Of a DNA stretch of 5,284 nucleotides, positions 4,984-5,284 are shown in pieces (the first letter of the stretch is position 1; the number at the start of each line of letters is the position of its first letter). Origin of the DNA: an uncultured Acidobacteriota bacterium (GTDB taxonomy: Bacteria > Acidobacteriota > Blastocatellia > Pyrinomonadales > Pyrinomonadaceae); assembly GCA_902826505.1 (NCBI GenBank), contig CADEFG010000390.1:1-5284 (forward strand), in the 5' to 3' direction. Under the pieces are notes generated by a model. The model had not been told where the DNA came from and made no database searches. It saw only the letters and a list, made by a program, of their open reading frames with translations. A program made the position numbers and the translations under genes.

Positions 4984-5039
4984 GAGTAGTGAGTGGAGAG
5001 TAACAGGTGTAAAACTTATTTACCTGCTACTCTCCACTG
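4984..5039. repeat. Palindrome of 7-nt units between rpmG and tRNA-Trp
   Basis: The 17 nt at 4992-5008 and the 17 nt at 5022-5038 are reverse complements with one mismatch, around a 13-nt AT-rich loop. The left side is built from 7-nt units, GAGTAGT (4984-4990) and GAGTGGA (4991-4997), then GAGTAAC. No U-tract follows on the minus strand, so it is unlikely to be a terminator. It may form a strong stem upstream of the tRNA in the transcript. Confidence 0.7.
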
Positions 5040-5056
5040 TTTAACTTTCAACTTAA

Positions 5057-5209
5057 CTATTTGTTTTCTTTATGAACCGTATGACAACGGCAACGACGGC
5101 AAAACTTTTTGAACTCAAGACGCTCAGGTGTCGTCTTTTTATTCTTGGTCGTCACGTAGTTGCGTTCTTTGCACTCGGTACACTGTAAAATTATATTATC
5201 TCTCGGCAT
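5057..5209 (-). CDS. rpmG: 50S ribosomal protein L33
   Basis: L33 is a small protein of the large subunit near the E-site tRNA. The 50-residue product begins MPRDNIILQCTECKERNYVT and ends FCRRCRCHTVHKENK, a clear L33. It is the zinc-binding form, with cysteine pairs at C10/C13 and C37/C40; an extra Cys at 42 follows the second pair. A start at the ATG at 5209 fits the family, with a weak AGGT site about 7 nt away. It begins 19 nt after the tuf stop and is followed by the palindromic spacer and tRNA-Trp. Confidence 0.96.
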   Translation of the reverse strand: MPRDNIILQCTECKERNYVTTKNKKTTPERLEFKKFCRRCRCHTVHKENK

Positions 5210-5228
5210 AAACTCTACCTAACTTAAA

Positions 5229-5284
5229 CTACTCAACAATATCGGAAACCGTGCCGGCTCCGACCGTCCGTCCGCCTTCGCGAA
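5229..5284 (-). CDS. tuf: Elongation factor Tu, C-terminal end (partial at window edge)
   Basis: Only the last 17 residues and the TAG stop are present. They read REGGRTVGAGTVSDIVE, which matches the highly conserved EF-Tu C-terminus (family: FAIREGGRTVGAG followed by a V-x-x-I-x-E type end). EF-Tu brings aminoacyl-tRNA to the ribosome. It is the most upstream gene visible of the operon, and the rest lies beyond the right edge of the window. Confidence 0.95.
   Translation of the reverse strand, partial: REGGRTVGAGTVSDIVE

Noticed and set aside
1..5284. A hidden mobile element, CRISPR array or new defence system.
   Set aside because: All coding space is taken by core housekeeping genes in a conserved order; no spacer-repeat pattern, transposase or target-site duplication is seen.

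Overview
The window is a block of a bacterial translation and transcription operon, and every gene in it lies on the minus strand. In transcription order (from position 5284 down to 1) it reads: the 3' end of tuf (EF-Tu), rpmG (L33), tRNA-Trp(CCA), secE, nusG, rplK (L11), rplA (L1), rplJ (L10), rplL (L7/L12), and the 5' part of rpoB (RNA polymerase beta). This is the widely conserved tuf-secE-nusG-rplKAJL-rpoB order. Both edge genes are cut by the window, not broken.

Taxonomy is inferred, not proven. Base composition is moderate, coding regions are AT-leaning, and several genes lack a clear Shine-Dalgarno. The best clue is RpoB, which carries an extra segment with eight cysteines in its N-terminal region. 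From memory, and unchecked here, a very similar insertion occurs in RpoB of Acidobacteriota, so an acidobacterial (perhaps Blastocatellia-type) genome is my best guess.

Layout: tuf, rpmG, tRNA-Trp, secE and nusG (4048-5284) are tightly packed except for an 85-nt palindromic spacer between rpmG and the tRNA. nusG and rplK are separated by 134 nt, rplK and rplA by 74 nt, and rplA and rplJ by only 25 nt. The rplJ-rplL gap is 247 nt and the rplL-rpoB gap is 399 nt. The short rplA-rplJ gap leaves no room for a classical L10 autoregulatory leader. The two long gaps hold hairpins that could act as attenuators, RNA processing sites or terminators.

The genes work together as the supply line of the gene-expression machinery. 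EF-Tu delivers aminoacyl-tRNA, and L11, L10 and L12 form the GTPase-associated stalk that EF-Tu contacts. L1 forms the other ribosomal stalk and L33 sits near the E site. NusG links RNA polymerase to the ribosome or Rho, SecE is part of the protein-export channel, and RpoB is a core polymerase subunit.

I see no new defence, mobile or CRISPR system. The points worth a second look are: (1) the zinc-ribbon-like insertion in RpoB; (2) a 96-residue, Glu/Ala/Pro-rich, strongly acidic tail on L10; (3) three intergenic palindromes built from unrelated 7-nt tandem units; (4) the structured rplL-rpoB and rplJ-rplL leaders; and (5) the displaced ribosome-binding site and hairpin before rplA.
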